This document shows, piece after piece, positions 15,640 to 25,261 of a stretch of DNA of 34,459 nucleotides; position 1 is the first letter of the stretch; each line of letters begins with the position of its first letter. The translations under genes and the position numbers were made by a program. Below the pieces are notes generated by a model. The model was given only the letters and a program-made list of their open reading frames with translations, was not told the DNA's origin and searched no databases. This DNA is from an uncultured Chitinophagales bacterium (GTDB lineage: Bacteria > Bacteroidota > Bacteroidia > Chitinophagales > JAHDHT01), in the NCBI GenBank assembly GCA_938023075.1, contig CALHDG010000253.1:1-34459 (forward strand), read 5' to 3'.

Positions 15640-16587
15640 TTACCAAGCTAAATGAAATAAGGCATCGCCCTGATTGACGACCGTAGCATTATTATGCCCT
15701 AAAATGTAACCATCGCGCGCAGCTTTCACATCAATTTGATAATTGTTGTGGGGGTCGTGAATAGAACCCAATAGCTCATCTTGTCGAACAAATAATCCGG
15801 AAGATTTCTCCCAAATAAACAAACCCGAACTTTCTGCCCTCTGCCATGTTGATTTTACAAAATTCTGGCTTGGAATAAGATCGCTTGCTTGTTCCAAATC
15901 AATCATATTTAAATGATGCATTACGTTTTTGATGCCTTGCAAAGCCACTTCAATAGAAAAGCCATCATAGCGCAACGATTCACCGCCTTCAAAAACAATG
16001 GTTGACTTTCCTTGCTTAATCGCTTCTTGTCTAAATGATTTTTCAATTACGTGATTACCTAACATAACCGGCGCACCAAAAGCCACTGCCAACGCTTTCG
16101 ATCGTTCGTCATCTATGGTATACCGAATTTGGGGATAATTATACCGGCTTCGCCCACCTGTATGAAAGTCGATGGCATAATCAATTTGTGGGAAAATGGT
16201 TTTGCTCAACACATATGCCACCTGAGCTGCTAAAGAACCTTTTTTGCTGCCAGGAAAACTTCGATTGACATCTTTCCCATCCGGCACTTCTCTTGAAAAA
16301 TTAATGAAGCCATAAATATTGATCAAGGGCATCACAACGACTGAACCGCACAACAAGTTGTCGTAAAATTGTTTAACTAAAGAACGCCGTACAATTTCAA
16401 TGCCATTTACCTCATCGCCATGCAAACCCGCACAAACTAACAATACCGGACCTTCTTTGGCACTGCTGAAAACGTGCACCGGCAAATCAATTTTAGTACC
16501 TGAAGGCAAATCAGCAATATCAATTTTTACCGAGCCGCTGCTACCCGGTTTAAATGTTGTTTTATTAATGTTTAACACCGCAGGCAT
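15640..16587 (-). CDS. Succinylglutamate desuccinylase/aspartoacylase family protein
   Basis: I prefer the ATG at 16585-16587 (315 residues), because the 21 extra residues available upstream have no family character. It is an M14-like zinc hydrolase of the AstE/ASPA group: CAGLHGDEVNG supplies His56 and Glu59, DVNRSFPG supplies Arg109, AIDFHTGG supplies the third zinc ligand His142, and VFEGGES supplies the likely catalytic Glu200. The C-terminal ~80 residues form the barrel-sandwich domain (SGLFVRQDELLGSIHDP and GYILGHNNATVVNQGDALF). The family cleaves amide bonds of N-acyl amino acids or peptides, and the substrate is not evident. In other genomes relatives sit next to rimK, but no ligase is present here. 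It stands alone on the minus strand. Confidence 0.9.
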   Translation of the reverse strand: MPAVLNINKTTFKPGSSGSVKIDIADLPSGTKIDLPVHVFSSAKEGPVLLVCAGLHGDEVNGIEIVRRSLVKQFYDNLLCGSVVVMPLINIYGFINFSREVPDGKDVNRSFPGSKKGSLAAQVAYVLSKTIFPQIDYAIDFHTGGRSRYNYPQIRYTIDDERSKALAVAFGAPVMLGNHVIEKSFRQEAIKQGKSTIVFEGGESLRYDGFSIEVALQGIKNVMHHLNMIDLEQASDLIPSQNFVKSTWQRAESSGLFIWEKSSGLFVRQDELLGSIHDPHNNYQIDVKAARDGYILGHNNATVVNQGDALFHLAW

Positions 16588-16816
16588 AGTTACGTAAAAA
16601 ATTTTATTTGGGGTGGGGGGAATTGTTGAGTGGGAGTTTGCGCAAATCATTGTTTGTGAAAATATTCTTTGTGCAAACCGATAGTCAATGTTGCATCAAA
16701 TGATAAACGTAAATGGTTTATCTAAGTTAGGTAACATTTGTAAAACTGAATAACTGATAAAGCGACAATGAAATATTATATATTGTATAATAATAAAATT
16801 AATGTTAATGATTTAC

Positions 16817-17043
16817 TTACTGAAGTTTCGGTAGTAAAATAATTGCTGTTCCAATGGAACCTTTTCCATTGTTTCAACAAAAGCATAGCCACTTTACTAC
16901 AACAAGTGAACAGGTTCACTTGGATGATTTTATGCTTTATATTTTGAATTAAGTTGACTTAACCTTATTGAGTATTTCAATTTCCATAAATAATTTATAT
17001 TGAAGTTATTATGAAATAAATACTATTACCGAAACTTAAGTTA
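16817..17043. mobile_element. MITE-like element with ~20-bp inverted ends
   Basis: The left end ttactgaagtttcggtagta (16817-16836) and the complement of the right end tattaccgaaacttaagtta (17024-17043) match at 17 of 20 positions and bound ~227 bp without coding potential. Inside lies a perfect 9-bp stem with a two-base gap, caagtgaac (16903-16911) and gttcacttg (16914-16922), nested in aagcata (16881-16887) / tatgctt (16931-16937). No transposase is present. It sits ~215 bp upstream of the act promoter. A clear target-site duplication is not visible. Outside it, the 16588-17234 gap contains no gene that I can see. Confidence 0.5.
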
Positions 17044-17233
17044 CTTATTTGCATGCTAGCATAATCTTGTTCTCCTTTTTTATTTCAATTTGATACCAAC
17101 TTTTACCACTCATCATTTTTTCGCAATTTATCTTAACAAATAATTCAAAAACACCGTACAAATTAATAGCAACATATTTAATAAGAAATTTGTAAGGTTC
17201 AATCAAAAACTATTTTATTTTTTTTTAAGAAAA

Positions 17234-17266
17234 TGTTTCTACTAAACAAAACAAGTACTACCTTTG
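17234..17266 (+). promoter_or_regulatory. Promoter of the act-cox supercluster
   Basis: TACCTTTG at 17259-17266 matches the TAnnTTTG -7 consensus exactly. About 20 nt upstream, TGTTT (17234-17238) is an acceptable -33 element. The ATG of actA follows 52 nt downstream. No other good promoter is seen within the operon, whose gaps are mostly under 40 bp. Confidence 0.7.
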
Positions 17267-17318
17267 CCCCCGAAAAGGGAGACATGCAATTTGCAATTAA
17301 TTTGAAGAAAAGCCACAC

Positions 17319-18578
17319 ATGGCAACAATGATAGATATTTTTAAACTTAGCATAAGTAAACTACTACTGCTAACTACCTGTCTTTTTCTACTCAATGTCA
17401 ATGTTTTTAGTCAAGATGAACTAATTAAGCAAGGCGAATCTATATTTAAAGCCAACTGCGCCAGTTGCCACTATGTTACCAACAAACGGATGACAGGACC
17501 AGGCTTAGCAGGTGCCGTTCAACGTTGGGAAGAAAACGCGTCCATCGAAAAATTATACGAATGGATTAGAAATTCACAAGCCGTTATAAGATCCGGTGAT
17601 GTACCTTACGCCAACAAACTGTATGAAGAGTACAACAAATCGGTGATGACGGCATTTGCTCTTAGCGATGATGATATTAGTGCCGTTTTACTTTATATAG
17701 AAAACCCACCAGTTGAAGTAGGTAAAGATCCTGGCGATGACGAAATGGTAGAGACAAAAGCTTTATCCTGGTCCGATCCATCGGTAATTTTTATGGTGGT
17801 GGTATCTATTATTTTAGCCGCCATTGGTTTTTTGCTGAGCCGTTTAATTGGCAATTTGCGGCGTATGTCGTATCAGGCAAAAGGTTTGCCGGTACCCGAG
17901 CGGGTGCCAATAGTAAGAAGATTAACGGATAAACGTTTTCTAGCGGCAGCTTCAATTTTATTGGTAATCTTTTTAGCAGTTTCAGCTTTTGATGTAACTA
18001 CCAATATGGGTAGACAACAAAATTATCAACCCACTCAACCCATTGCCTTTTCGCACAAATTGCACGCGGGCATTAATGGCGTTGATTGCCAGTATTGCCA
18101 CAGCGGTGCGCGTAAGGGTAAGTCGGCTGTTATTCCATCAGCTAATGTTTGTATGAATTGCCATAAGGCAATAGAAGAAGGACCAGAATACGGCAAAACA
18201 GAAATTGCAAAAATTTATGAAGCCGTTGATTGGGATCCGGAAACACAAACCTATGGCGACAATCCGAAACCCATTGAATGGGTACGTATACATAACCTTC
18301 CAGATCATGTTTATTTTAATCATGCTCAACACGTTAATGTAGGTGGTGTAGAATGTCAAACTTGCCACGGACCTATAGAAGAAATGGAAAAAGTATACCA
18401 ACACGAAACCTTAGGCATGGGTTGGTGTATTGATTGTCATAGAGAAACGGAAGTGCAATTTGCTGCTAACGATTATTATCAAATATATGAACAGCTTCAC
18501 AAAGATTTGAAAGAAGAAGGAAAGAAAGTGACAGTGGAGGATATTGGTGGCACAGAGTGTCAAAAGTGTCATTATTAA
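17319..18578 (+). CDS. actA: ACIII subunit ActA, multiheme cytochrome c (six CxxCH)
   Basis: This is the multiheme c subunit of Alternative Complex III, the menaquinol:cytochrome c/oxidase oxidoreductase that replaces the bc1 complex. In its 419 residues I see a signal peptide (1-31), then a class I monoheme cytochrome c domain with CASCHY (C47-H51) and a candidate Met110 ligand. Two TM helices lie at about 155-175 and 207-224. The pentaheme domain has CxxCH motifs at 257, 278, 346, 370 and 414. The classical pentaheme ActA has five, so the N-terminal domain adds a sixth. The last motif is at the very C-terminus. ActA receives electrons from the ActB Fe-S clusters. It is the first gene after the promoter and lies 31 bp before actB. 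The ATG four codons in is an equally possible start. Confidence 0.95.
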   Translation: MATMIDIFKLSISKLLLLTTCLFLLNVNVFSQDELIKQGESIFKANCASCHYVTNKRMTGPGLAGAVQRWEENASIEKLYEWIRNSQAVIRSGDVPYANKLYEEYNKSVMTAFALSDDDISAVLLYIENPPVEVGKDPGDDEMVETKALSWSDPSVIFMVVVSIILAAIGFLLSRLIGNLRRMSYQAKGLPVPERVPIVRRLTDKRFLAAASILLVIFLAVSAFDVTTNMGRQQNYQPTQPIAFSHKLHAGINGVDCQYCHSGARKGKSAVIPSANVCMNCHKAIEEGPEYGKTEIAKIYEAVDWDPETQTYGDNPKPIEWVRIHNLPDHVYFNHAQHVNVGGVECQTCHGPIEEMEKVYQHETLGMGWCIDCHRETEVQFAANDYYQIYEQLHKDLKEEGKKVTVEDIGGTECQKCHY

Positions 18579-18609
18579 TCAAAATAAATAAAACGATTTA
18601 AAGCTGAAT

Positions 18610-21600
18610 ATGGCTAATAGAAAGTTTTGGCAAAGCTACGAAGAGTATACCAACGACCCGGAATACGTAGAAAAGAAACATAACGAATTTGCAGAAAAAT
18701 TGCCGTTCGCTTCATTTGAATTGGCAACGCAAAAAAGTACACCTCGTCGTGATTTTTTGAAAATGTTGGGTTTTAGTGTTTCAGCTGCAGCAATTGCTGC
18801 CAGTTGCGAACAACCTATCCGCAAAGCCATTCCCTACGTTATTCAACCAGAAGAAATTACGCCCGGTGTGGCTAACTATTATGCGTCTTCATTTATTAAT
18901 GGAAATGATTACAGCAGCATCTTAGTAAAAACCAGAGAAGGCAGACCGATCAAGATTGAAGGGAATCCCAACTCATCCATGTCGCCAAATGGTGGTACAG
19001 ATGCAAGGGCGCAAACTTCGGTAATTAGTCTATATGATAATGCACGTTTAAAAAATCCAAAAATTAATGGAGAAGTTACCACTTGGGAAGAAATAGACCG
19101 AGTTGTTGGTGGTGATTTAAGAGAGATAGCCAGACAAGGCAAAAAAATTGTACTGCTAAGTTCAAACATCGTTAGTCCTACTACCAAAAAGTTGATTAAC
19201 GAATTTGGGGCAACGCTCGGCAATTTTGAACACGTGAGTTACGAACCTATTTCGTATGCCGGCATAATCGAAGCCAATAAAAAATCTTTTGGCAAAAATA
19301 TTATTCCATCTTACGATTTTAGTAAAGCCAATATGATTGTTGGTTTTGAAGCTGATTTTTTAAGTACATGGTTATCGCCCAATGAATTTTTAGGTCAATA
19401 TTCTAAAGCAAGAAAAATTAGCCGTAAAAACACCAAAATGGCTAAGCATGTTCAGTTTGAATCATTAATGACCAATACCGGCAGTAATGCAGACGAACGG
19501 TATATAGTAAAGCCTGCTTACTTGCCAATGGCGGTTGGTGCTTTATACAATGCGATTGCGGCTAAATCAGGTGCAGCTTCTTTATCAGGTAATTTTAACA
19601 TTGGTTTAGATACCAATACAATTAATAAAACTGCCAGACAACTTTGGAATAACAGAGGGGCTTCGCTAGTAGTTAGTGGTTCAAACGACCCCAATGTACA
19701 AGTGTTGATTAATGGAATCAATAATATGTTGGGCAACTATGGCTCAACTATTGATTTGAATAAACCATATAACATTGGTAACAGCAGCGATGAAGCCTTC
19801 CAACGCTTAATAGCTGAAATGGATAGAGGACAAATTCACGGTTTATTAATATACAATACTAATCCAGCATATTCTTACTTTAATACTGCCCGTTTTGCAG
19901 AAGCTATAAAAAAAGTAGTCGTTACCGCTTCTTTTAATGATAGAGAAGATGAAACCGCATCTTTAGTAAAATTCTTTTTACCAGATAATCATTATTTAGA
20001 AAGTTGGAATGATGCGGAACCGAAAAAAGGTACTTTTAGTTTAGCGCAACCTTGCATTCGTCCTTTATTTAATACACGCCAGTTTCAAGATACTTTGTTA
20101 AGTTGGATGGGCAAAGATGAAAGTTTTTATGATTATTTAAAAGCAAATTGGACGAAGAGCATTACCGGTAACTGGGATAAAGCCTTACACGATGGTGTGT
20201 ATGAAGGAAAAGTAAAAAGTGCAGAAATTAATTATGCCGATACTGGTGGAGGAAATTTGGCTGCTTCGGCAACCAGCGCTGCATCAGCTATCATTCGTAA
20301 GGCAACTGGCATTGGCGACCAATTAGAATTGGTTTTGTATCAAGGTTTAATTGGTGATGGAAAATATGCGAATAATCCATTTTTACAAGAAATTCCAGAT
20401 CCGGTTACCAAAGTCGTTTGGGAGAATTGTTTACTAATTTCAAAAGCCACAGCAGAGGCATCTGGTTTTATAGAAGGAGACTTATTTAGAATTAGTGCAA
20501 GAGGTAATGCTTTAGAGTTGCCTTTATTATATCAACCCGGTATGGCTGATAATACCTTGGCAGTTGCTATGGGTTACGGCAGAACAAACGCAGGTTCAGA
20601 TAATTGTAATAAAGGAGCTAATGTATATCCATTAGTAAGTTATAATGAAGCCAATAAAACCTTTGATTACAACATTAAAGGTGAAGAATTTAAATTAGCC
20701 CGTATTGGTGGTACGCAAGCAATTGCTCGTACACAAATGCATCATAATATTAATGATTATTTGGCTGATTCAAATGAACCCAGTCAATACGATAGAAAAG
20801 AACAGTTGGTGCGTGAGGCTACCTTAGCGGAATATAAAGAAGACCATTGGGCAGGTAATGCTATTGGTAAAAAATTTAGAGACCCGCATTTCTGGGATCA
20901 TCATATGGTTACTTTATATGATAAAAGACCAGAACTAAAAGAAGGGCATCATTGGGGAATGGCGGTTGATTTAACGGCATGCACCGGATGTAATGCTTGT
21001 GTTGCGGCTTGTAATATTGAAAACAATGTGCCGGTTGTAGGTAAAGAAGAGGTATTTAGAGCGCACGAAATGCATTGGTTGAGAATTGACCGCTATTATA
21101 TTGGTAAAGATGACAATCCTTCGGTGGCTTACCAACCGATGATGTGCCAAATGTGTGACAATGCACCTTGCGAAAATGTTTGTCCGGTTTCGGCAACCAA
21201 CCATAGTGCCGAAGGTTTAAACCAAATGGCATATAACCGTTGCATTGGTACAAGATATTGCGCGAACAACTGTCCGTTTAAAGTACGTCGTTTTAACTGG
21301 TTCGATTATCAGGGAGCGGATTCGTTTATAGCTAAAACTGCTTTTGATAATGATGAAAATGTAACCTTAGCTGACGATTTAAGCCGCATGGTTTTAAACC
21401 CCGATGTTACCGTTCGTTCAAGAGGGGTGATGGAAAAATGTAGTTTCTGTGTACAACGTATTCAAACAGGCAAACTAGATGCGAAAAAAGAAGGTAGAGC
21501 CTTAGAAGAAAATGATATTAAAACGGCTTGCCAACAGGCTTGTTCTGCAGGTGCTATTACCTTTGGTGATATGAATGATAAAAACAGCAGAGCATTTAAA

Positions 21601-21720
21601 TTGACGAAGTTAGATGAACGTTCTTATGGTTTATTAGAAGAACTGCACGTATTACCTTCGGTGAAATATTTAACTAAAATTAGAAATACAGAGCAGCTTC
21701 AGCAAGATGCGCTCTCATAA
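18610..21720 (+). CDS. actB: ACIII subunit ActB, Fe-S / molybdopterin-like protein
   Basis: This 1036-residue protein is the large periplasmic subunit of ACIII. A twin-arginine motif STPRRDFLKMLGFS (about 44-57) leads to a hydrophobic stretch and Cys66 in AIAASCEQ. This suggests Tat export and lipid anchoring, as reported for ActB of other Bacteroidota. Residues ~70-780 resemble the molybdopterin oxidoreductase fold, which in ACIII binds no cofactor. The C-terminal ferredoxin-like domain (~780-1010) holds the four Fe-S cluster motifs: CTGCNACVAAC, CQMCDNAPCENVC, CIGTRYCANNC and CSFCVQRI with CQQAC. These pass electrons from the quinol site in ActC toward the hemes of ActA. The length and all Cys motifs are normal. 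Confidence 0.96.
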   Translation: MANRKFWQSYEEYTNDPEYVEKKHNEFAEKLPFASFELATQKSTPRRDFLKMLGFSVSAAAIAASCEQPIRKAIPYVIQPEEITPGVANYYASSFINGNDYSSILVKTREGRPIKIEGNPNSSMSPNGGTDARAQTSVISLYDNARLKNPKINGEVTTWEEIDRVVGGDLREIARQGKKIVLLSSNIVSPTTKKLINEFGATLGNFEHVSYEPISYAGIIEANKKSFGKNIIPSYDFSKANMIVGFEADFLSTWLSPNEFLGQYSKARKISRKNTKMAKHVQFESLMTNTGSNADERYIVKPAYLPMAVGALYNAIAAKSGAASLSGNFNIGLDTNTINKTARQLWNNRGASLVVSGSNDPNVQVLINGINNMLGNYGSTIDLNKPYNIGNSSDEAFQRLIAEMDRGQIHGLLIYNTNPAYSYFNTARFAEAIKKVVVTASFNDREDETASLVKFFLPDNHYLESWNDAEPKKGTFSLAQPCIRPLFNTRQFQDTLLSWMGKDESFYDYLKANWTKSITGNWDKALHDGVYEGKVKSAEINYADTGGGNLAASATSAASAIIRKATGIGDQLELVLYQGLIGDGKYANNPFLQEIPDPVTKVVWENCLLISKATAEASGFIEGDLFRISARGNALELPLLYQPGMADNTLAVAMGYGRTNAGSDNCNKGANVYPLVSYNEANKTFDYNIKGEEFKLARIGGTQAIARTQMHHNINDYLADSNEPSQYDRKEQLVREATLAEYKEDHWAGNAIGKKFRDPHFWDHHMVTLYDKRPELKEGHHWGMAVDLTACTGCNACVAACNIENNVPVVGKEEVFRAHEMHWLRIDRYYIGKDDNPSVAYQPMMCQMCDNAPCENVCPVSATNHSAEGLNQMAYNRCIGTRYCANNCPFKVRRFNWFDYQGADSFIAKTAFDNDENVTLADDLSRMVLNPDVTVRSRGVMEKCSFCVQRIQTGKLDAKKEGRALEENDIKTACQQACSAGAITFGDMNDKNSRAFKLTKLDERSYGLLEELHVLPSVKYLTKIRNTEQLQQDALS

Positions 21721-21739
21721 AATATAAATTAAAAAAAGA

Positions 21740-23281
21740 ATGGGTCATAATTACTCATCACCATTAAGAGAACCGCTGGTTACCGGTAATAAATCGTATC
21801 ACGATGTTACCGAAGATATATGCAAGCCAACCGAAACAAAGGGAACCCCAATGTGGTGGTTGGTTACCGGTATTGCTTTCTTTTTTGTTATTATCTATAT
21901 TATATCAGTAATAGCAACGGTTTGGAAGGGTATTGGCATGTGGGGCTTAAACAAAACCGTCGGTTGGGCTTGGGATATCACCAATTTTGTTTGGTGGGTT
22001 GGTATTGGTCACGCCGGTACCTTAATCTCGGCTATCTTACTCTTATTCCGCCAAAAATGGAGAACCGGGGTAAACCGCGCCGCAGAAGCAATGACGATTT
22101 TTGCCGTTATCTGTGCCGGGCAGTTTCCTTTAATACATATGGGTAGAATCTGGTACGGTTTCTTCATCTTTCCATATCCCAACACAAGAGGAGGGGAGGG
22201 AATCAGCAGTTTGTGGCCCAACTTCAATTCGCCCTTATTGTGGGATGTTTTTGCGATCTCTACTTATTTAACCGTATCGTTATTATTCTGGTATTCAGGC
22301 TTAGTTCCTGATTTTGCCACAATAAGAGATCGGGCAAAAGGCTGGCGTAAAAAAATATACAATGTACTGGCTTTTGGTTGGCAAGGTAAAGCTAAGCAAT
22401 GGCAACGTTTCGAATCTTTATCGCTGGTATTGGCAGGTTTAGCCACACCCTTGGTACTTTCGGTACACACTATTGTTTCGTTCGACTTTGCTACTTCGGT
22501 TATACCGGGTTGGCATACTACCATCTTTCCACCATACTTCGTTTCTGGAGCAATTTTCTCTGGTTTCGCTATGGTATTAACCTTAATGTTAATTGTAAGA
22601 AAGGTGCTGAAATTAGAAGATTACATAACGCTTGCCCATATCGAATCGATGAATAAGGTAATCATCTTAACCGGTTCAATAGTCGGTATAGCTTATATTA
22701 CAGAATTGTTTGTTGCCTGGTATTCGGGTAACCCTTATGAGCAATGGGCTTTCTTAAGAAACAGAATTGCCGATCCTTGGATTTTTGGTCCTTTGCTTGG
22801 TGTAGAAGAAGGGCAACACGCACCTTACTGGTGGGCATATTGGGCTATGATGACTTGTAACGTAATTTCTCCTCAACTTTTTTGGATTAGAAAATTGCGT
22901 AGAAGCATCGCCTTTACCTTCTTTATGTCTATAGTAATTAACATTGGTATGTGGTTCGAGCGATTTGTAATTATTGTAACTTCTTTACATAGAGATTTCT
23001 TACCCTCAAGCTGGTCGTATTATTCACCAACTATAGTAGAGGTGGGTATTTTTACTGGAACTTTAGGGGTGTTCTTCTTCTTGTTCTTGTTGTTTGCCAA
23101 ATTCTTCCCGGTGGTAGCTATCGCGGAAGTGAAGTCGATTTTAAAAACTTCAGGCGACCAATATGTATCTGATTTCAAAGAAAAAGATGAGCAATTCTTA
23201 GAAAAGGTATCGAAAAGAGAATTAATATTTGAAAACGGAAAGTCGGGTGGACTGGTTCCTAATCCAACTTTTAAAAAATAA
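21740..23281 (+). CDS. actC: ACIII subunit ActC, NrfD-like quinol-oxidising subunit
   Basis: This 513-residue integral membrane protein of the NrfD/PsrC family has about ten TM helices and is the main menaquinol-binding subunit of ACIII. Candidate quinol-site residues are His133 in FPLIHMGR and Asp169 in SPLLWDVF. A further polar cluster lies in [13 protein letters not shown]. The N-terminal ~35 residues are soluble and contact the neighbouring subunits, and the C-terminal ~50 residues are a charged tail. It lies 19 bp after actB and 3 bp before actD, consistent with co-translation. The sequence shows no lesion. In the complex it is paired with the structurally related ActF. Confidence 0.96.
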   Translation: MGHNYSSPLREPLVTGNKSYHDVTEDICKPTETKGTPMWWLVTGIAFFFVIIYIISVIATVWKGIGMWGLNKTVGWAWDITNFVWWVGIGHAGTLISAILLLFRQKWRTGVNRAAEAMTIFAVICAGQFPLIHMGRIWYGFFIFPYPNTRGGEGISSLWPNFNSPLLWDVFAISTYLTVSLLFWYSGLVPDFATIRDRAKGWRKKIYNVLAFGWQGKAKQWQRFESLSLVLAGLATPLVLSVHTIVSFDFATSVIPGWHTTIFPPYFVSGAIFSGFAMVLTLMLIVRKVLKLEDYITLAHIESMNKVIILTGSIVGIAYITELFVAWYSGNPYEQWAFLRNRIADPWIFGPLLGVEEGQHAPYWWAYWAMMTCNVISPQLFWIRKLRRSIAFTFFMSIVINIGMWFERFVIIVTSLHRDFLPSSWSYYSPTIVEVGIFTGTLGVFFFLFLLFAKFFPVVAIAEVKSILKTSGDQYVSDFKEKDEQFLEKVSKRELIFENGKSGGLVPNPTFKK

Positions 23282-23284
23282 ATT

Positions 23285-23830
23285 ATGGCTAAAACATTTG
23301 TAGTCGCATTATATAAAGATGAGGAAGTTTTAATGAAAGCAGTAAAACACATTAAAACTGCCGGCGTTAAAATTACCGATGCCTTAACACCATTTCCGGT
23401 GCACGGCTTAGATGAAGCCATTGATGTACCTGAAACCCGTTTGCATACCGCAGGCTTTTTGTTTGGCTTGTTGGGTTTTTTAACTGCCTTAACTTGCATG
23501 ACTTTAATCAGCACGGTTGATTGGCCCATTAATTATGGTGGGAAACCCAATTTTTCGTTGCCGGCATTTATACCCATTACTTTTGAGGTTACGGTTTTGT
23601 TTGCATCGGTAGGTATGGTAATTACTTATTTTTTAAGAAATGGCTTATCAATATTTAACAGCACCGAAGTAATTGATGAAAGAATTACCGACGACCATTT
23701 TGCGCTGTTATTTGACGCAACAGAATTTACTGATGAAGGAATGGCAAAAGTAAATAATATTTTACAAGAATCGGGGGCAGTTGAAGTGAATATGAGAACC
23801 ATGGAAAAATACAAAAATTTAAACAGATAA
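23285..23830 (+). CDS. actD: ACIII subunit ActD (DUF3341)
   Basis: This 181-residue DUF3341 protein is the small ACIII subunit. It has a cytoplasmic N-terminal domain with TFVVALYKDEEVLMKAVKHI and TPFPVHGLDEAI. Two TM helices follow, at about 57-80 (GFLFGLLGFLTALTCMTLIS) and 97-118 (FIPITFEVTVLFASVGMVI). The cytoplasmic C-terminal domain includes DDHFALLFDATEF, which resembles a ferredoxin-like repeat. The role is structural: it caps ActC and ActF on the cytoplasmic side. The length is typical. It lies between actC (3 bp) and actE (20 bp). Confidence 0.94.
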   Translation: MAKTFVVALYKDEEVLMKAVKHIKTAGVKITDALTPFPVHGLDEAIDVPETRLHTAGFLFGLLGFLTALTCMTLISTVDWPINYGGKPNFSLPAFIPITFEVTVLFASVGMVITYFLRNGLSIFNSTEVIDERITDDHFALLFDATEFTDEGMAKVNNILQESGAVEVNMRTMEKYKNLNR

Positions 23831-23850
23831 TAAAGAAAGGATTTAGAGCT

Positions 23851-25257
23851 ATGCGCTTTGTAATATATATAATAAGTGTTGTTTCGTTAATAATAGCAGG
23901 TTGTGGGGCTGCCGGTGATTATACAGGTATAGAATATATGCCTGATATGAAACATAGCCGTGCAATGGAAACCTACACACCAAGTACGGTTTTTGCTGAT
24001 GGTAAAACTGCCCAATTGCCCGCTGAAGGAACAATTGCTTCGGGTTTTATGCCCTATAATTACGAAAATACGAACGAAGAATATGAAAGAGCAGGAAGAG
24101 AAGTTTTTAGCCCTTTCAATAATATTGAACATCAAAATGCTGTAGAAGAAGGCAAAAAATTATACAACATTTACTGTGCGGTATGCCACGGTAAAGGCGG
24201 TAAAGCTAACGGAACCCTTATTGAAAATGGAAAATATCCACCTCCCCCTTCTTATTTTAGAGAAGATATTTTACGTTTACCTGAGGGCAAAATGTTTCAC
24301 AGTGTTACCCATGGAAAAAATTTGATGGGTGGCTATGCTACTCAATTAAACCAAGAAGAACGGTGGAAGGTGATCTCTTACATTAGAGATATGCAAGTAA
24401 AACACATTGTAAAAGAAGAAAAGATTTCTGAAGAAGCCGCTTTACAACAAATTTTTAAAGGTTCAGGCTATATTAGTAAAGCGCAGGCAGCCGCTATGGA
24501 AGTAGCACGGGTAAAAGAGGAAGCCGCCAAGATAGATGATGAATATGCCGGCTTAAAATCTTTAGAGGAGTTGTTGGCAGAACATCATGCACATGGAGGT
24601 GACCATGGGCACGGAGGTGGACATGGTGGGCACGACGATGATCATCATGGCACTAAAGCAGGAAATAAGAGTGATGATCACAGCCACGACCATGATCATG
24701 GAACACATAAAGAAGGTCACCACCATGATGCCGACCATCAGCAAGAAGAACATCAAGATGAAAGCCACCTGAATGAACATAAAAATAGTATTAAAGAAGC
24801 CATAAGCTCAACGGCTGCTCAAATGGTTGATAAAGTTGAAGATGCAGGCGATGCCGTTAGTTCAAAAATGGCAAAAGAGTTTAAAGGTTTAGGCGATGCG
24901 TTAGATATACAAAGCGGTCAAACTTTTGTATTGAACAATGTTTTGTTCGCTACCAGTAAATCTACCCTAAAAAAATCATCTATACCCGAGTTGAAGCAAT
25001 TAAATGAAATATTATCCAACAACCTCAATTTAAGAATTGAGCTAAGGGGGCATACCGATAGTATGGGAAAAGATGATATTAATATGGAACTATCTCAGGC
25101 AAGAGCGCAAGAAGTTGCGAACTATTTAATTAAAGAATTGAAAGTTTCAGCCGAAAGAATTGAAACCAAAGGTTTTGGTGAGTCGCAGCCTGTTGCCCCT
25201 AACGATACACCCGAAGGAAGACAAAAAAACAGAAGAACAGAAGTAAAGTTTCTATAA
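23851..25257 (+). CDS. actE: ActE cytochrome c fused to a His-rich linker and OmpA domain
   Basis: This 468-residue lipoprotein has three parts. Residues 1-18 form a signal peptide with lipobox IAGC (Cys18). The monoheme cytochrome c domain (~95-185) has CAVCH at 109-113 and a likely Met159 ligand in GKNLMGGYA, and is the ActE module of ACIII. A helical segment follows, then a very His/Asp/Gly-rich stretch at about 245-310 (for example HDDDHH, DHSHDHDHG, EGHHHDADHQ). Residues ~355-468 form an OmpA-type peptidoglycan-binding domain with RGHTDSMGKDD, LSQARAQEV, GFGESQPVAPND and RRTEVKF. Asp403 and Arg418 match the diaminopimelate-binding pair. Ordinary ActE is only the cytochrome part (~200 residues). 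The fusion would tie the complex to the cell wall, and the linker may bind metal. Both roles are inferences. Confidence 0.92.
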   Translation: MRFVIYIISVVSLIIAGCGAAGDYTGIEYMPDMKHSRAMETYTPSTVFADGKTAQLPAEGTIASGFMPYNYENTNEEYERAGREVFSPFNNIEHQNAVEEGKKLYNIYCAVCHGKGGKANGTLIENGKYPPPPSYFREDILRLPEGKMFHSVTHGKNLMGGYATQLNQEERWKVISYIRDMQVKHIVKEEKISEEAALQQIFKGSGYISKAQAAAMEVARVKEEAAKIDDEYAGLKSLEELLAEHHAHGGDHGHGGGHGGHDDDHHGTKAGNKSDDHSHDHDHGTHKEGHHHDADHQQEEHQDESHLNEHKNSIKEAISSTAAQMVDKVEDAGDAVSSKMAKEFKGLGDALDIQSGQTFVLNNVLFATSKSTLKKSSIPELKQLNEILSNNLNLRIELRGHTDSMGKDDINMELSQARAQEVANYLIKELKVSAERIETKGFGESQPVAPNDTPEGRQKNRRTEVKFL

Positions 25258-25261
25258 TTAC

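Noticed and set aside
15459-15677. 72-residue plus-strand open frame
   Set aside because: It has no family character, runs into the opposing aspartoacylase-like gene and lies in palindrome-rich DNA.
20971-21253. Antisense frames within actB, and similar frames inside other cox/act genes
   Set aside because: They are shadows of well-conserved coding sequence on the other strand or in other frames.
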